Assembly: GCA_003116875.1 (NCBI GenBank)
Contig: BCKT01000023.1
Location: 1 to 64,000 of the forward strand
DNA length: 64,000 nt
From: Takashimella koratensis
Taxonomy: Eukaryota > Basidiomycota > Tremellomycetes > Trichosporonales > Tetragoniomycetaceae
Direction of reading: 5' to 3'
Below the pieces are notes generated by a model, which ran no database searches, was not told the DNA's origin, and worked only from the letters and a program-made list of their open reading frames with translations. The translations under genes were made by a program, and so were the position numbers. How positions within the stretch are numbered: position 1 is the first letter of the stretch; each line of letters starts with the position of its first letter. This document shows positions 52,542 through 63,154 of this stretch, piece by piece.

Positions 52542-53966
52542 ATGCTGTCCATCCTTGCCCTCATCCCGCTGCTGTTTTCTCCTGCCAACGCCGGACCAGT
52601 CAAGCGCTGGCCGTCGAATTACAGCATCGGTGCCAAGTAGGTGGCGTAGAAGCTTGAGCTAACATTGCAGCTTCTTCCAGACCAACGGGTTTAACGGAAA
52701 TCAACTCGTCGCTTCATACATCCTTCACGACGGGAGCTTGTCTGCCGGGTCCGCTCCGTGGACGGGGGGCAACGGCTCCGCTGGCATCAATGACCCATCG
52801 CCATTGGAGAACCACGTGAGTCTATGAGGTGAACGATACTGACCCCAGGCGGACCCGTTCTACTCCAGCGGGTCGGTGATCGTCTCCAAGGAGCAGGTAT
52901 TTGTCACCAACGCTGGGTCGAACTCGTTCTCAGTGTTCGAAATTGACCCGTCTGATCCTGCTCAGCCGACCTGGGCGGCCACTTATCCTTCGAACGGCGA
53001 GTTCCCGACGTCGCTCGCTGCGAGTCCTGATGGGAACACTGTCTGCGTTTTGAACGCAGGTGCAAAGAATGGTTTCAGCTGCTACCAGTCTGGTGGCGAC
53101 GGCTGGAGCCACATCTCCAGCTGGGACAGGTCGCTCGGACTCAACCTTACGACTCCTCCGCATGGGTAGGTTCATACTTGATTGAATGCTGAGACCAGAC
53201 CCGTTGGCAACACCCCGTCGCAGATCATCTTCAATAAAGCTCAGTCGGCTGTCATCGTTGTCGTCAAGGGTCAGCTCCCCACTGACCTCAACAACCCCTC
53301 GGGCGAGATGCAGGGTGGCTACGTTGCCACCTATGCCATTTCTGCCAATGGGTCTCTCGCCCAGACACCAGTCAAGACCGCTGCGGCTGTGCCCTTCAGT
53401 ATCAATGAGGACCTGTCGCAGTCGGGTGTCTATTTCATGTCTGATGTGACGACGGGGTACGCCGGATATAAGAACGGCTCTGTCGTCCAAGGCACTGTCG
53501 CCAATGAGTCTGCCGTGAGTCTCGTAATCAGCCAGTTAGCTAACTACAGACGTGCTGGGCTGCGCAATCCCCTCGATCCAACAGCTTCTATGTCGTGGAC
53601 ATTGGAGGAAAGAGTAACATTACTGAAATCTCTCTCGACACTGCCAACTTGAAGTGAGCAAGTGTATGTACTCAGCTGACATCAGCGGCACCATTGTCTC
53701 TGCCCACTCCCTCGGAGTCAACGCATCTGGAACCGACAACTCGGTCTTTTCGGGCAAGCACTACGACTGGATGTACGTGAACGCTCCCGGATACCACTCA
53801 GTTCATACGTACAAGATCGAATCGGCGGGCAAGTGGGAGCTGGTGCAGAGGTACATGCTGCATGATATGAGCAACGACGTCGTCTCGACCAACGGCTTCG
53901 CTGTAAGTTGATATTACGACTGCCGCTGACGAGATACAGGGTCAAGCTGTCTACTACAAGAACTAG
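52542..53966 (+). CDS. Secreted beta-propeller protein, lactonase/carboxymuconate-cyclase-like
   Basis: A seven-bladed-propeller-type protein. The first exon codes for a clear signal peptide (LSILALIPLLFSPANA, cut after an Ala-x-Ala) followed by GPVKRW, possibly a KR processing site. The body has repeated blade motifs such as VFVTNAGSNSFSVFEID, SLAASPDGNTVCVLNAG and PSQIIFNKAQSAVIVVVKG, the style of the 6-phosphogluconolactonase/3-carboxymuconate cyclase group often annotated in basidiomycetes. Several N-x-S/T sites fit secretion. Six exons or so join and the protein ends GQAVYYKN at 53964-53966. True cycloisomerases are cytosolic; a secreted form suggests a cell-surface or extracellular role (lactone hydrolysis or binding). 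Function uncertain. It ends 37 bases from the convergent glycosylase gene. Confidence 0.77.
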
Positions 53967-54003
53967 ATTAGTGCTAGATACAATAGTTATGGACACTACC
54001 AAG

Positions 54004-54981
54004 TCAGACTCTGATGAATCGATCATAACTCACCTGAGGCTCTTTCTTCACATCATTTGGCACACCCTCGCGAAATGCCTGCCGCAGCGGACACCGCCCT
54101 GAGCTCCTTCCGCCTGCCTTGCATTCCTCACATCGTTTTCCATGCGTGACAAAAAGCACGTGTAGTCCGTACTTGTCCTCATCAGGTATCCTACGGTTGA
54201 GATGGTGGTAGGTTTGATCCCTCGATGCGGTCTTTGGTCGCCAGCCGAGGAGACCAGTGATACGATGAACGTGTGTGTCGACCGCAAAATCGTCTCGACC
54301 GAGGCAGAAAAGGAGTACGCAGCTGGCAGTCTTTGGTCCAACACCATCGAACGCTAGCATTTCTGCCATGGCATCTTCTGTCGACGCTGTGTGAAGGTGG
54401 TCGAGCGTGTACGCTGCGTACTTTTCTTTCGCCTGGGATAGGATATCAAGGATGACACGACTTTTGACGACGCTGAGACCTCCGCATCGGATCGCCTCCT
54501 CGAGCTTTGGCTGGCCGCCATTGACGATTGCCTCCCAGTTATCACTAGCGCCGTACACCTTGTCCATGCTGAGCTTTGCCCGGGTAGAGTTCGCATCGCT
54601 CGTGTTTTGCGAGAGGATCGTCCTGACCAAGGCATCGAGCACTGATGGACTGTCGCCACATCCAGCACGAAGCGTGGACGCGATAACCTTGTCGGGACGT
54701 ACTCGGGGGCCATGTAACGATGTTAGAATCTCATGGGCCCGGTGAGACTCTTCGGCGGTAGGACGGACAAACGCAGGGAATGGGCCAGCGGCATCGTACG
54801 TTGAACGCTTGGCTTTTCTGTCTCTTAACGATGGCTTGAGATCGCTCTCGACCTTGACCAGCGGCTTCTTATCGTGACGTGGCCGTTTGTTGGGAGGATC
54901 TGGCTCGACTTTGATTTGCGTGTCTGTCAGTCGCGCGGATCGGCGACGAGTAGACATGTTGAAGTCGTGAGATCTGGACAT
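54004..54981 (-). CDS. EndoIII-like HhH-GPD DNA glycosylase
   Basis: A nuclear base-excision-repair protein, single exon of 325 residues. The N terminus is basic with a nuclear-signal-like PPNKRPRHDKKP. The helix-hairpin-helix is AFDGVGPKTASCVL, with the Lys of GPKTAS at the catalytic place of EndoIII-type bifunctional glycosylases, followed by the catalytic Asp in FAVDTHVHR. The C terminus corresponds to the iron-sulfur loop but holds only three cysteines (C-x2-C-x9-C in KRCEECKAGG and GRCPL), where EndoIII has four. So the cluster may be absent or replaced. The ATG at 54981 gives MSRSHDFNM; a second at 54957 (MSTRRRSARL) is also plausible. The protein is divergent from a sugar permease across 350 bp. 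Confidence 0.88.
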   Translation of the reverse strand: MSRSHDFNMSTRRRSARLTDTQIKVEPDPPNKRPRHDKKPLVKVESDLKPSLRDRKAKRSTYDAAGPFPAFVRPTAEESHRAHEILTSLHGPRVRPDKVIASTLRAGCGDSPSVLDALVRTILSQNTSDANSTRAKLSMDKVYGASDNWEAIVNGGQPKLEEAIRCGGLSVVKSRVILDILSQAKEKYAAYTLDHLHTASTEDAMAEMLAFDGVGPKTASCVLLFCLGRDDFAVDTHVHRITGLLGWRPKTASRDQTYHHLNRRIPDEDKYGLHVLFVTHGKRCEECKAGGRSSGRCPLRQAFREGVPNDVKKEPQVSYDRFIRV

Positions 54982-55330
54982 CCGCCATGTGGCCTTTTCA
55001 GCCGCAATTCAATGACGTCACTGTCTCCACGTGGTGTATCGGATCTGGCTCGGCCACCGGGACCGGGTCCGACAGCAACCCGCAGGACGGGTTGTTTTCC
55101 TTGACAAAACAAGCCGTTCTTTACCGGCAGGACGTATCAACAGCCCCTTCCGAGTTGTCTAGCCGCGTTCGGCATGTATTTAAAGCACGATCGGCTCGGG
55201 TTCAGCTCGGGTGGCCCGAGATCCCACTTCTCCCCGGGACTTGGGGTTGGTCCGGGTGCCCCATATAGCCCCTAGCGCCCCAGACTCTACCTAAATTTCC
55301 CACTTTCTTTTCACCTATCAATCAAGCATC
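54982..55330. promoter_or_regulatory. Divergent region between DNA glycosylase and sugar permease
   Basis: About 350 bp with many CGG/CCG triplets (GGACCGGGTCCGA near 55061, CGATCGGCTCGGG near 55190, GGCCCGAG near 55213), a STRE-like CCCCGGGAC block, and a pyrimidine tract before the permease ATG. No gene seen. Confidence 0.45.
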
Positions 55331-57212
55331 ATGCCGGGCCATTTTGACTTTAACAAGCTGCCCAATAACACGGCCCCAAACTGGTGGCAAGACAAGGGCT
55401 TGAGGAAGCTTGTCTTCTTCATGGCTATCTGTACCATCTCAGCGGTGAGTGGAATGATGAAGCGTTGCTTACAGCTAGGTCGGTAGCGGCGTCGACGGCT
55501 CCCTTATCAACGGTATTCAGATTATTCCCGAGTGTACGTATGCCAAGGAGGCTGTGATTAACTTTAGTCAACGAAAACCTTGGGAGCATCTCCACCAACT
55601 ACCTTGGTCTCGTCATTGCGTCCTTTTCTCTAGGCGCGCTCCCTGCTCTGCCCATCTCGGCGTACACCATGGACAGGCTCGGTCGTCGCTTCCCTCTCGT
55701 CCTGGGATCCATCTCTGTTATCGCTGGTGGCATTGCTCAGGCTTTTACGCATGGCCCCGGAGCGTACCTTGGTACTAGGGTAGGTGATTTAGTTGTTATC
55801 GCTAACGACAGTTTATCATCGGTTTCGGAATCGCACTCACTGGCACGTCGGCACCTACCCTACTCATGGAGCTTGCCCACCCTCGGCTTCGTGGACAGGC
55901 GAGTTTGCTCTACAACTGTAGCTGGTACATTGGCGCGACGATCATCGGATGGACGACCTATGGTGCACTCCATATGACTGGCAGCTGGGCGTGGAGGATG
56001 CCGTGTTTAGTCCAGGTCTTCCCAGAGGTTCTCCTCGCCATTGTGTAAGCTTCGGGAGAAGGCGAGCGCTGATATTAGCTGCGTCTTCTTCATGCCCGAG
56101 TCGCCACGATTCCTCATCTCCCGTGGCAAAAACGACGAGGCGTTGCAGATTCTTGCAAAGTATCACGTAAGTAAAAGCGGCGACAGAGCTGATCCCAGGC
56201 CAACGGAGACGACCAAGACCCTCTGGTCCAGTTTGAATACTCTGAGATTGTCGAGGCGATCGAGGCCGAGAAGATCGCCACCCAAGATTCTAGTTACACT
56301 CAGTTCTTCAAGACTAGCGGAAACCGTCACCGCCTCATTATCTGTATCCTCGTCGGCTTCATGTGCCAGTGGTCCGGGTAAGTGAATGTTGTGACCCAGC
56401 TAAACGACAGCAACGGTATCGTTACGTACTACCTCTCGCCAATCTTGACATCTGCTGGAGTGACCGACGCCGGAACTCAATCAATTATCAACGTCTGCAT
56501 GGTGGGTTCACCCCGTGTTCATTGCTAATCACAGAACATTTGGAATTACCCTTGGGCAATCACCGGTGCTCTGCTGGCCAACCGACTCGGCCGTCGTACA
56601 CTGTTCTTCATCTCGACTGGCGCCATGTTGGTCTGCTACATCGTCATTGCGGCGCTCGCTGCGGAATACAACAAGACCAGCATTCCTGCGACTGGATACG
56701 CTCTCATCGCGTTCTTGTTCTTGTTCTTCGGTATGTAAGCGTGATGATTGAGCTGACTCTCAGCTTCGTACGATTTTGGATTTACTGGGCTGCAGAGCGC
56801 CTACCCCATCGAAGTCTTGCCATACTCTCTCCGCGCCAAGGGGTACTGCGTTACTCAGTTTTGTAAGCGCGGTGACTTGCCTCGCTGACACCAGGTATCT
56901 ATCTCGCTCTTTTCTTCAACCAATACGTCAACCCCATCGGCTTTGACAACCTTGGGTGGAAGTACTACATTGTGGTAGGTCATTTGAACTCGATCTCGCT
57001 GACAGCAGTACGTCTGCATTCTCGCCGCCGAGCTGGTCGCACAGTACTTCTTGTTCCCTGAGACTAAGGGCCGAACGTGAGTATCCCATCTGATCAGAGC
57101 TAATGACAGTCTCGAGGAGATCAAGGCCATCTTCGACGGAGAGGAGCTCAACACGACCATCGCCGAGCAGACGGAGAAGACTCAGGATGCTACTCACATT
57201 GAGAAAGTCTAG
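55331..57212 (+). CDS. MFS sugar porter
   Basis: A twelve-helix sugar transporter, with all usual motifs: DRLGRRFPLVLGS after helix 2, MELAHPRLRGQ in the loop to helix 5, FMPESPRFLISRG before the central loop, RLGRRTLFFIS in the second half and LFPETKGRTLEEIK after helix 12. QIIPEFNENLGSIS and SYDFGFTGLQSAYPIEVLPY resemble lactose-permease-like fungal porters. Twelve or so introns are removed (for example near 55444-55482, 55536-55565 and 55783-55811), all short, and the ORF is intact to HIEKV at 57210-57212. The start is MPGHFDFNKLP. It is followed 277 bp later by the ABC transporter in the same direction. Substrate unknown; it is a second LAC12-like porter in the window. Confidence 0.88.
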
Positions 57213-57489
57213 GTAGTGGAATCCGTAGCACAATGTTGAATAGGGAGTTCTGGAGCATGTATGTTTGCGCCGCCCGATCGGGGCCCGACGGCTACTTTTG
57301 CCACTGAAGTCCCTTACGTAAAACGTATTTTTTAGCCTATGCAAAGCTGCCGGAACCATGACGAGGGTGCTGCGGCGTAGCGCCGAATCCAGTCGCGCGG
57401 CGTAGTAATTGCTGCGATTTGTTTGGAGTAATCGCGCCCTGGTGATAAATACCGAGGGGTCATCCACTCTCCAGGTCATCACCACCGCG

Positions 57490-60400
57490 ATGCCGATCCC
57501 ATTTTACCACCCCAAACCGGCAGCGCCGGGTGTCTTCAAGGACAAGCCCTTGCCCCAGAACAAGGCGAATGTGCTTTCACGCGCCGTGTTCCAGTGGATC
57601 GCGCCGATCATGGCCGCGGGTTACTCGCGGCCTCTCCAACCGGACGGTAGGTGTAGTGTGTGACAAGCTGACGCCAGATCTATGGGACTTGACCGAGGAC
57701 CTGCAGAGTCGGACAGTGAGTGTGGCCAGGGACCGTTGCTGATGAGAAGAACGCCGATCAACTACACGATAACTTCATCAAGCGACTACCCCCATCCCTC
57801 CGTCCAGCCTACCTCCAAGCCAAGTTGAGCGCTCCATCTGTGACTTCGGGTATCTCTGAGCAGACCCAAGTGGGCTTTGACGAGAACCGCGCGCAACAAG
57901 AGGTAGCAACGATCGAGATTATAGATGACTTGGCGCCCATCGCAGCTCCTGGATTGTCAGGAGACGCTACGAACACCATGGCGGATGGCTCGATCGAGAT
58001 GACAGTGTTGAAGGAAGACGACTCGAAGAAGGACCTGGGGCCCCCAGGCAAACCGTCGCCCCCGGAAAAGGAGCCCAAGTTCATCATTGAGGACGGCGTA
58101 AAGTACGACATGAGTCTGGTCAAGGCAATGTACCATACGGTAGCTTGGCGATGGTGGAAAGCGGCGATCCTGTACGGCTGCGGAGGTAAGTCTAGTAGAG
58201 ATTGAGCTGACTTCAGCCGCATTGCAAATCACAGCCCCGTTGATCACTCAAAAGATCATCTCGCAGATGACCATTGCCAATGAATATGACGCCGCGGTGA
58301 GGAACGGCCAATCCACTGCTGGTTTGGAGCAGCCACGGTCGGTTGGCTATGGTATCGGCCTGGCTGTCGCCCTATTTGTCATGGAGATGTCGAGCAGCTT
58401 GTTCACCTACCAAGGTCAACAACGAGGAGCGGTGATGGGATTCATCATGCGTGCTTCTCTCGTCGACCTCATCTCGAGAAAGTCAATGTGAGTGATGTCG
58501 AGACTGTGCTGACCTCAGGCGATTGTCTGGGAAATCCAGAGTAGAGATGACCAATGGCCGACTCACGACCATGGTCTCGGCGGACGCGTCCTTCCTAGTG
58601 AGCATCAATGAGGCTCAGCTGACATCAGGACTTTGCCGCACCGTTCACGATTGAGTTCTTCATCCAACCGATCCAGATCATCGTGGGGATTGGGCTCTTA
58701 ATTTACGTGTTGGGATACTCTGCCCTAGTTGGGCTGGCGGTGAGTTTGAGGTTGACTGTGCTAACGGCAGGTCCTTGTCCTTGCGACACCCATGCAAGGT
58801 AAAGACCCGCGATGTTCTCGCTGACTCTAGGCGTCATGTTCATCCGGATGCTCACATTCCGCCAAGCCCAAATGAAAGTTGTCGACACAAGGGTGCGACT
58901 CTTGTCAGAGGTGGGTTTAACCTAGGACCGGGCTGACGCAGATCATCAACAACATTCGTGCGGTCAAATTCTACGCCTATGAGGTGTTCTTTGGCGAGCG
59001 AGTGTCACAGCTGCGTCGTCAGGAGCTGTCCAAGCTTCGTCAGAACGGTTTCAATCGTGCGACAATGACCGCGACAATGTCGTTTATCCCCATCTTGGCG
59101 GCTGTTTGTAGGTTGCGGGGTTGTGCGCGCTAATCGTAGTGTCCTTTGTTACGTATGGACTTAGTGGCCACGAACTCAACGCGGCGACCATCTTTACGGC
59201 ACTACAATACTTCAATACTCTGAAGCAGCCGATTACTTTCTTGCCACTGGGCTTTGCAGCAGTGACAGACGCCGCGGTGGCGATTGGGCGTATTGGAGTG
59301 ATGCTTCGGGTGAGTTGTGCCATGGCCGCTGCTGACGTCAGTCCGAGGAATTGAAGAACGACCTAGTGATCGATGCCAACGCCAAGTCCGCCATTGATGT
59401 CGAGGGTGACTTTGCATTTGACAGTGCCACCCCGCCGGATCACACCCAGGGCAAACGGGGTGGATTTGGGGCCAAGGACTGGGGCGGTCCTAAGAAAGCG
59501 AAGAAGGCGGCCAAGGAAGCCAAGCGCGCGGCCAAGAAGGGTATCCCAGTGAAGGAAGAGAAGAAGGCGGATGCTGGTGTTCCATTCTCACTTCGGGATA
59601 TCTCTCTAAGCGTTCCCAGGGGTGAGTTTTGCCGTTACTCGGCTGACATCAGGTTCTCTTGTTTGCGTCGTCGGTCGAGTTGGGACCGGGAAAACTGCGC
59701 TGTTATCGGGGATGATCAATGAGATGAAACAGACCAAGGGACACGTCGTTTTTGGCGGGCCTGTCAGCTATGGTAGGTTTTGAGGTGGCGTAGCTGACGA
59801 CAGTGCCCCAACGTGCCTGGGTGCAGTCTGGGTCCATCAGGGACAATATCACTTTCTCTGTGGACAAGGAACTGGTCGATGATGAGCGCGTGAACGAGGT
59901 CATCGAAGCGTGTGCTCTGCGGACGGATATTGACATGTGGCCTGATGGTGATATGTAAGTGAGTGTTGTTCATTTCTGACGGCAGGACGAAAATCGGCGA
60001 GAATGGCGTAACGCTCTCTGGCGGCCAGCGTCAGCGCATCTGCTTGGCACGAGCAGCTTACGACACGTCTAGTGAGATCGTTCTTTTGGACGACCCATTG
60101 TCCGCCGTGGACGCTCACGTCGGGCATCACATTCTTCACAACCTCATTCTATCGGGGCCGTTGGCTCACAAGACTAGACTGCTTGTAACTCATCACCTTG
60201 AGGTCTTGCCCCATGCAGACTGGGTCGTTGTCTTGGATAGAGTTGGCGCCGATGTCGGCCGTATCATTCAGCAGGGAACCTATCAGGTGCGTTGAGCTCT
60301 GACACTGCTGACAGTAGGACTTGCGTGGCGAGAGTGGTGTATTCCGAACCTTGATGGATGAGTTTGGCGCCGAGTCGGAGAGCCCGATCGCACCGACTGC

Positions 60401-62764
60401 TGTCGCAGCCGCCCCCGAAGACACTGCCAAAGGACCTGGCGGCAACCTTTACATGGAGGAGGAGCGAGAAGTCGGGGCGGTCTCTTGGAGGGTCTATGGA
60501 AAGTATGCCAAAGCGATGGGGTCGTACACATGGGTGTCCCTGTGTTTTGTATTCCTTTGTTTGACCCAAGCGTCAAGCGTAGGCAACTCCTTGTTCCTCG
60601 GTTTTTGGTCAGGCAGCGAGATTTCCTCATTTACGCAGGGGGATTACATGGCGGTGTACGCGGGTCTTGGTGCTGCGGTTGCCATTTTCACTGTGAGTCT
60701 CCACTGTGGCATCGCTGACGACAGTGGCTGGCGGCATATGTCATGATCCTCGCCGGTATTCGCGCGTCGTTTAGTCTCTTTAACGGTGCATGGACAGCGG
60801 TCATGCGTAGTCCACTCAGCTGGCACGATCGGACACCGGTAAGTAGGAAAGAGGATTGCGCTGATGTAAGACTGGTCGAATCATCAGTAGACTCTCAAAG
60901 GGTAGGTGTAGGCTGGGAGGAGCTGACGACAGACATTGAAATGTTGGACGATCGATTGTCACAAGTATGGAATCAGCTCTTATCGTGAGTTTGTATCTGA
61001 CTTGGCTGACATCAGTAACGCGCTGTCGGTTGTGGGAACGTTTGCCCTTGTCGTGTACTCCTTCCCATATCTCGGTCTAATCTTTATCCCTCTGGGTATC
61101 TTCTACGTAAGTGATGACTCGAGCTCACTGACAGTAGTACTTTGCCGCTTCGTACTATCGGCAAACGTCTCGCGAGGTCAAGCGTATCGACTCGATCAAC
61201 CGTAGTTATATCTATAGTAGTTTTGGCGAACAGGTGGGTTGGGATGAGGCGCCACTGACTCTAGCTCACTGGGCTATCGGTGATTCGAGCATTTGGTAGA
61301 CAGTCGGATTTTGCCAAGAGATTACAGGATGCGGTCAACAAGGAGGGGGTGAGTCTATGAAAGGGACACAGCTGACGTCAGCAAGCATACATTATCACGG
61401 TGGGTACAAGGTAGAGTGACTGCTGAGCTGGCTTCAGATCACAGCGCAGAGGTAGGTGTCCTTGTTGACCGAGCTGACGATAGGTGGCTTGGAGTCCGAC
61501 TCGACCTGCTCAGTTACATTCTGGTCATGGTAGGTGACATAGAGACTTTGCTCACCCCAGCTCATTGCCATCTTTGGAGCAATCTTCCGCGACCAGGTCA
61601 GCCCATCTAAGCTGGGTGTTGTTCTCAGCTACTCGCTGTCTGCAGCGTCGGGTAAGTCTGCGTGGTGAACTCCCTGACAGTAGTCTTCTCCCAGCTCGTG
61701 CAGCTATTTGCCCAGGTTGAACAGGAGATGGTAAGTGGGTAAGAGGGCATACTGACGATAGAACAACGTGGAGCGGGTTCAGTACTACAATGACCTACCG
61801 CTTGAAGCGGCTGCGACTCTTCCTTCTGATCCCGGGCCAGAGTGGCCGTCCGCCGGCGCCGTCACCTTTGACCAGGTCACCTTGCGATATCGTCCGGAGC
61901 TGCCCCTCGTCCTCAAAGGGCTCACCTTTGATATCAAGCCCGGAGAGAAGATTGGCATCGTGGGGCGGACGGGTGCGGGCAAGAGTAGTATCAGCCAGGC
62001 TTTGTTCCGCACAGTTGAGACAGAGGGGACGATCTCAATCGACGGGTTGGATATTCGCTCCGTCGGGCTGCAAACCCTGCGTAGCCGCCTCGCCATCATC
62101 CCGCAGGACCCTTTCCTGTTTGGAGGGACCGTGCGAGACAACCTCGATCCTACCGGGAGCAGCACCGACGCCCAGCTCAACGACGCGTTGCATATGATCC
62201 GGGCACTAGGCGCCGAGACTCTTGATCAAAAGTTTACCCTCGACGCGCCTGTTCTCAACGAGGGTGCAAACTATAGCGCGGGTGAACGACAACTTTGTGA
62301 GTTGAAGTGATTCTTGACTGACCCCAGTGTCTTTGATCCGGGCGCTTGTTCGGAAGAGCAAGATTGTACTCTTGGACGAGGCGACGTCCTCGGTGGATTT
62401 GCAGACGGATGCGGTGATTCAACGGATCATCCAGTCAGAGCTGGCCGATGTCACTGTGGGTGGGAGTGAGGTGTGGGCTAATGTGAGATTCTCTCCGTGG
62501 CCCATCGTATTCAGACTGTTGCGTTTTTCGATCGCATTCTCGTCATGGACGCTGGTTCAGTTAAAGAGGTAGGTTCCTGGGTAGACTTGCCTGACGAAAG
62601 TTTGACAGCCCGTTGGCTTTGTTCGACACGGCGGGGTCTGCCTTCCGTGCGCTGTGCGATACAAAGGTGGGTCGGAGTGAGGTCTGGCTAACAACTAGGG
62701 GCTATCCAGGAACGATATTCTCAAGCTGCAAGAGGATGCAGCAGCGGCAAAGAAGTCGAATTAG
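57490..62764 (+). CDS. ABCC-type (Yor1/MRP-like) full ABC transporter
   Basis: A full ABC exporter of the ABCC family with order TMD1-NBD1-TMD2-NBD2 and no TMD0, like fungal Yor1. NBD1 has Walker [12 protein letters not shown], signature [14 protein letters not shown] and Walker [13 protein letters not shown], where Asp replaces the catalytic Glu, as is usual for ABCC NBD1. NBD2 has [10 protein letters not shown], signature [14 protein letters not shown] and [12 protein letters not shown] with the Glu intact. A Lys/Ala-rich basic linker (about 59485-59575) precedes NBD1. I count 30 introns of about 30-36 nt and some tiny exons (31, 18 and 14 nt). With these the frame is open from MPIPFYHPK to AKKSN, about 1,400 residues. 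Likely a plasma-membrane or vacuolar exporter of conjugates or drugs. Confidence 0.9.
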
Positions 62765-63154
62765 ATTACTTGACGTCGTCCCTCTATGCATTTGCTGTCA
62801 CAGCAGTCACGTGGCTTGCGCCTTTGACCGCGTCCACGACGTCACTCGCGTCTAAGCGACTGGGCTCAGCGGTATCCCACACGCAGCAGGAACACTGATC
62901 TTAGCGGAGCAGCCATCCATGTCTCAGCTCAAGGCTCCCCCAGGTATGGCGGGCATCTGTCTGCTACCCGTCCCCCAGCGACAGATCCGCTGTGAAGCTC
63001 AAGCTCCAGGTACCCATGTGCCTTGAACCCAATCTTTGAGCCGCTGAGAACATGAGAATCGCCGTGGCCAAGACCCAAAGGAACCCCTTGCCGCTTAAAG
63101 CTGACTCAACTTCCACCTTCTCACCTCGCTCATTCTCCCAGCTCCCTACTCACC
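62765..63154. other. Intergenic region with E-box and CRE-like motifs
   Basis: About 390 bp after the ABC gene. TGACGTC lies at 62771-62777 and its inverse GACGTCA at 62838-62844, flanking CACGTG at 62808-62813. They may belong to the ABC gene 3' region or the promoter of the next gene. No gene visible. Confidence 0.4.

Noticed and set aside
61249..61760. Apparent frame breaks suggesting an ABC pseudogene
   Set aside because: Using short introns and microexons restores conserved TMD2 sequence without any stop, so the gene looks intact.
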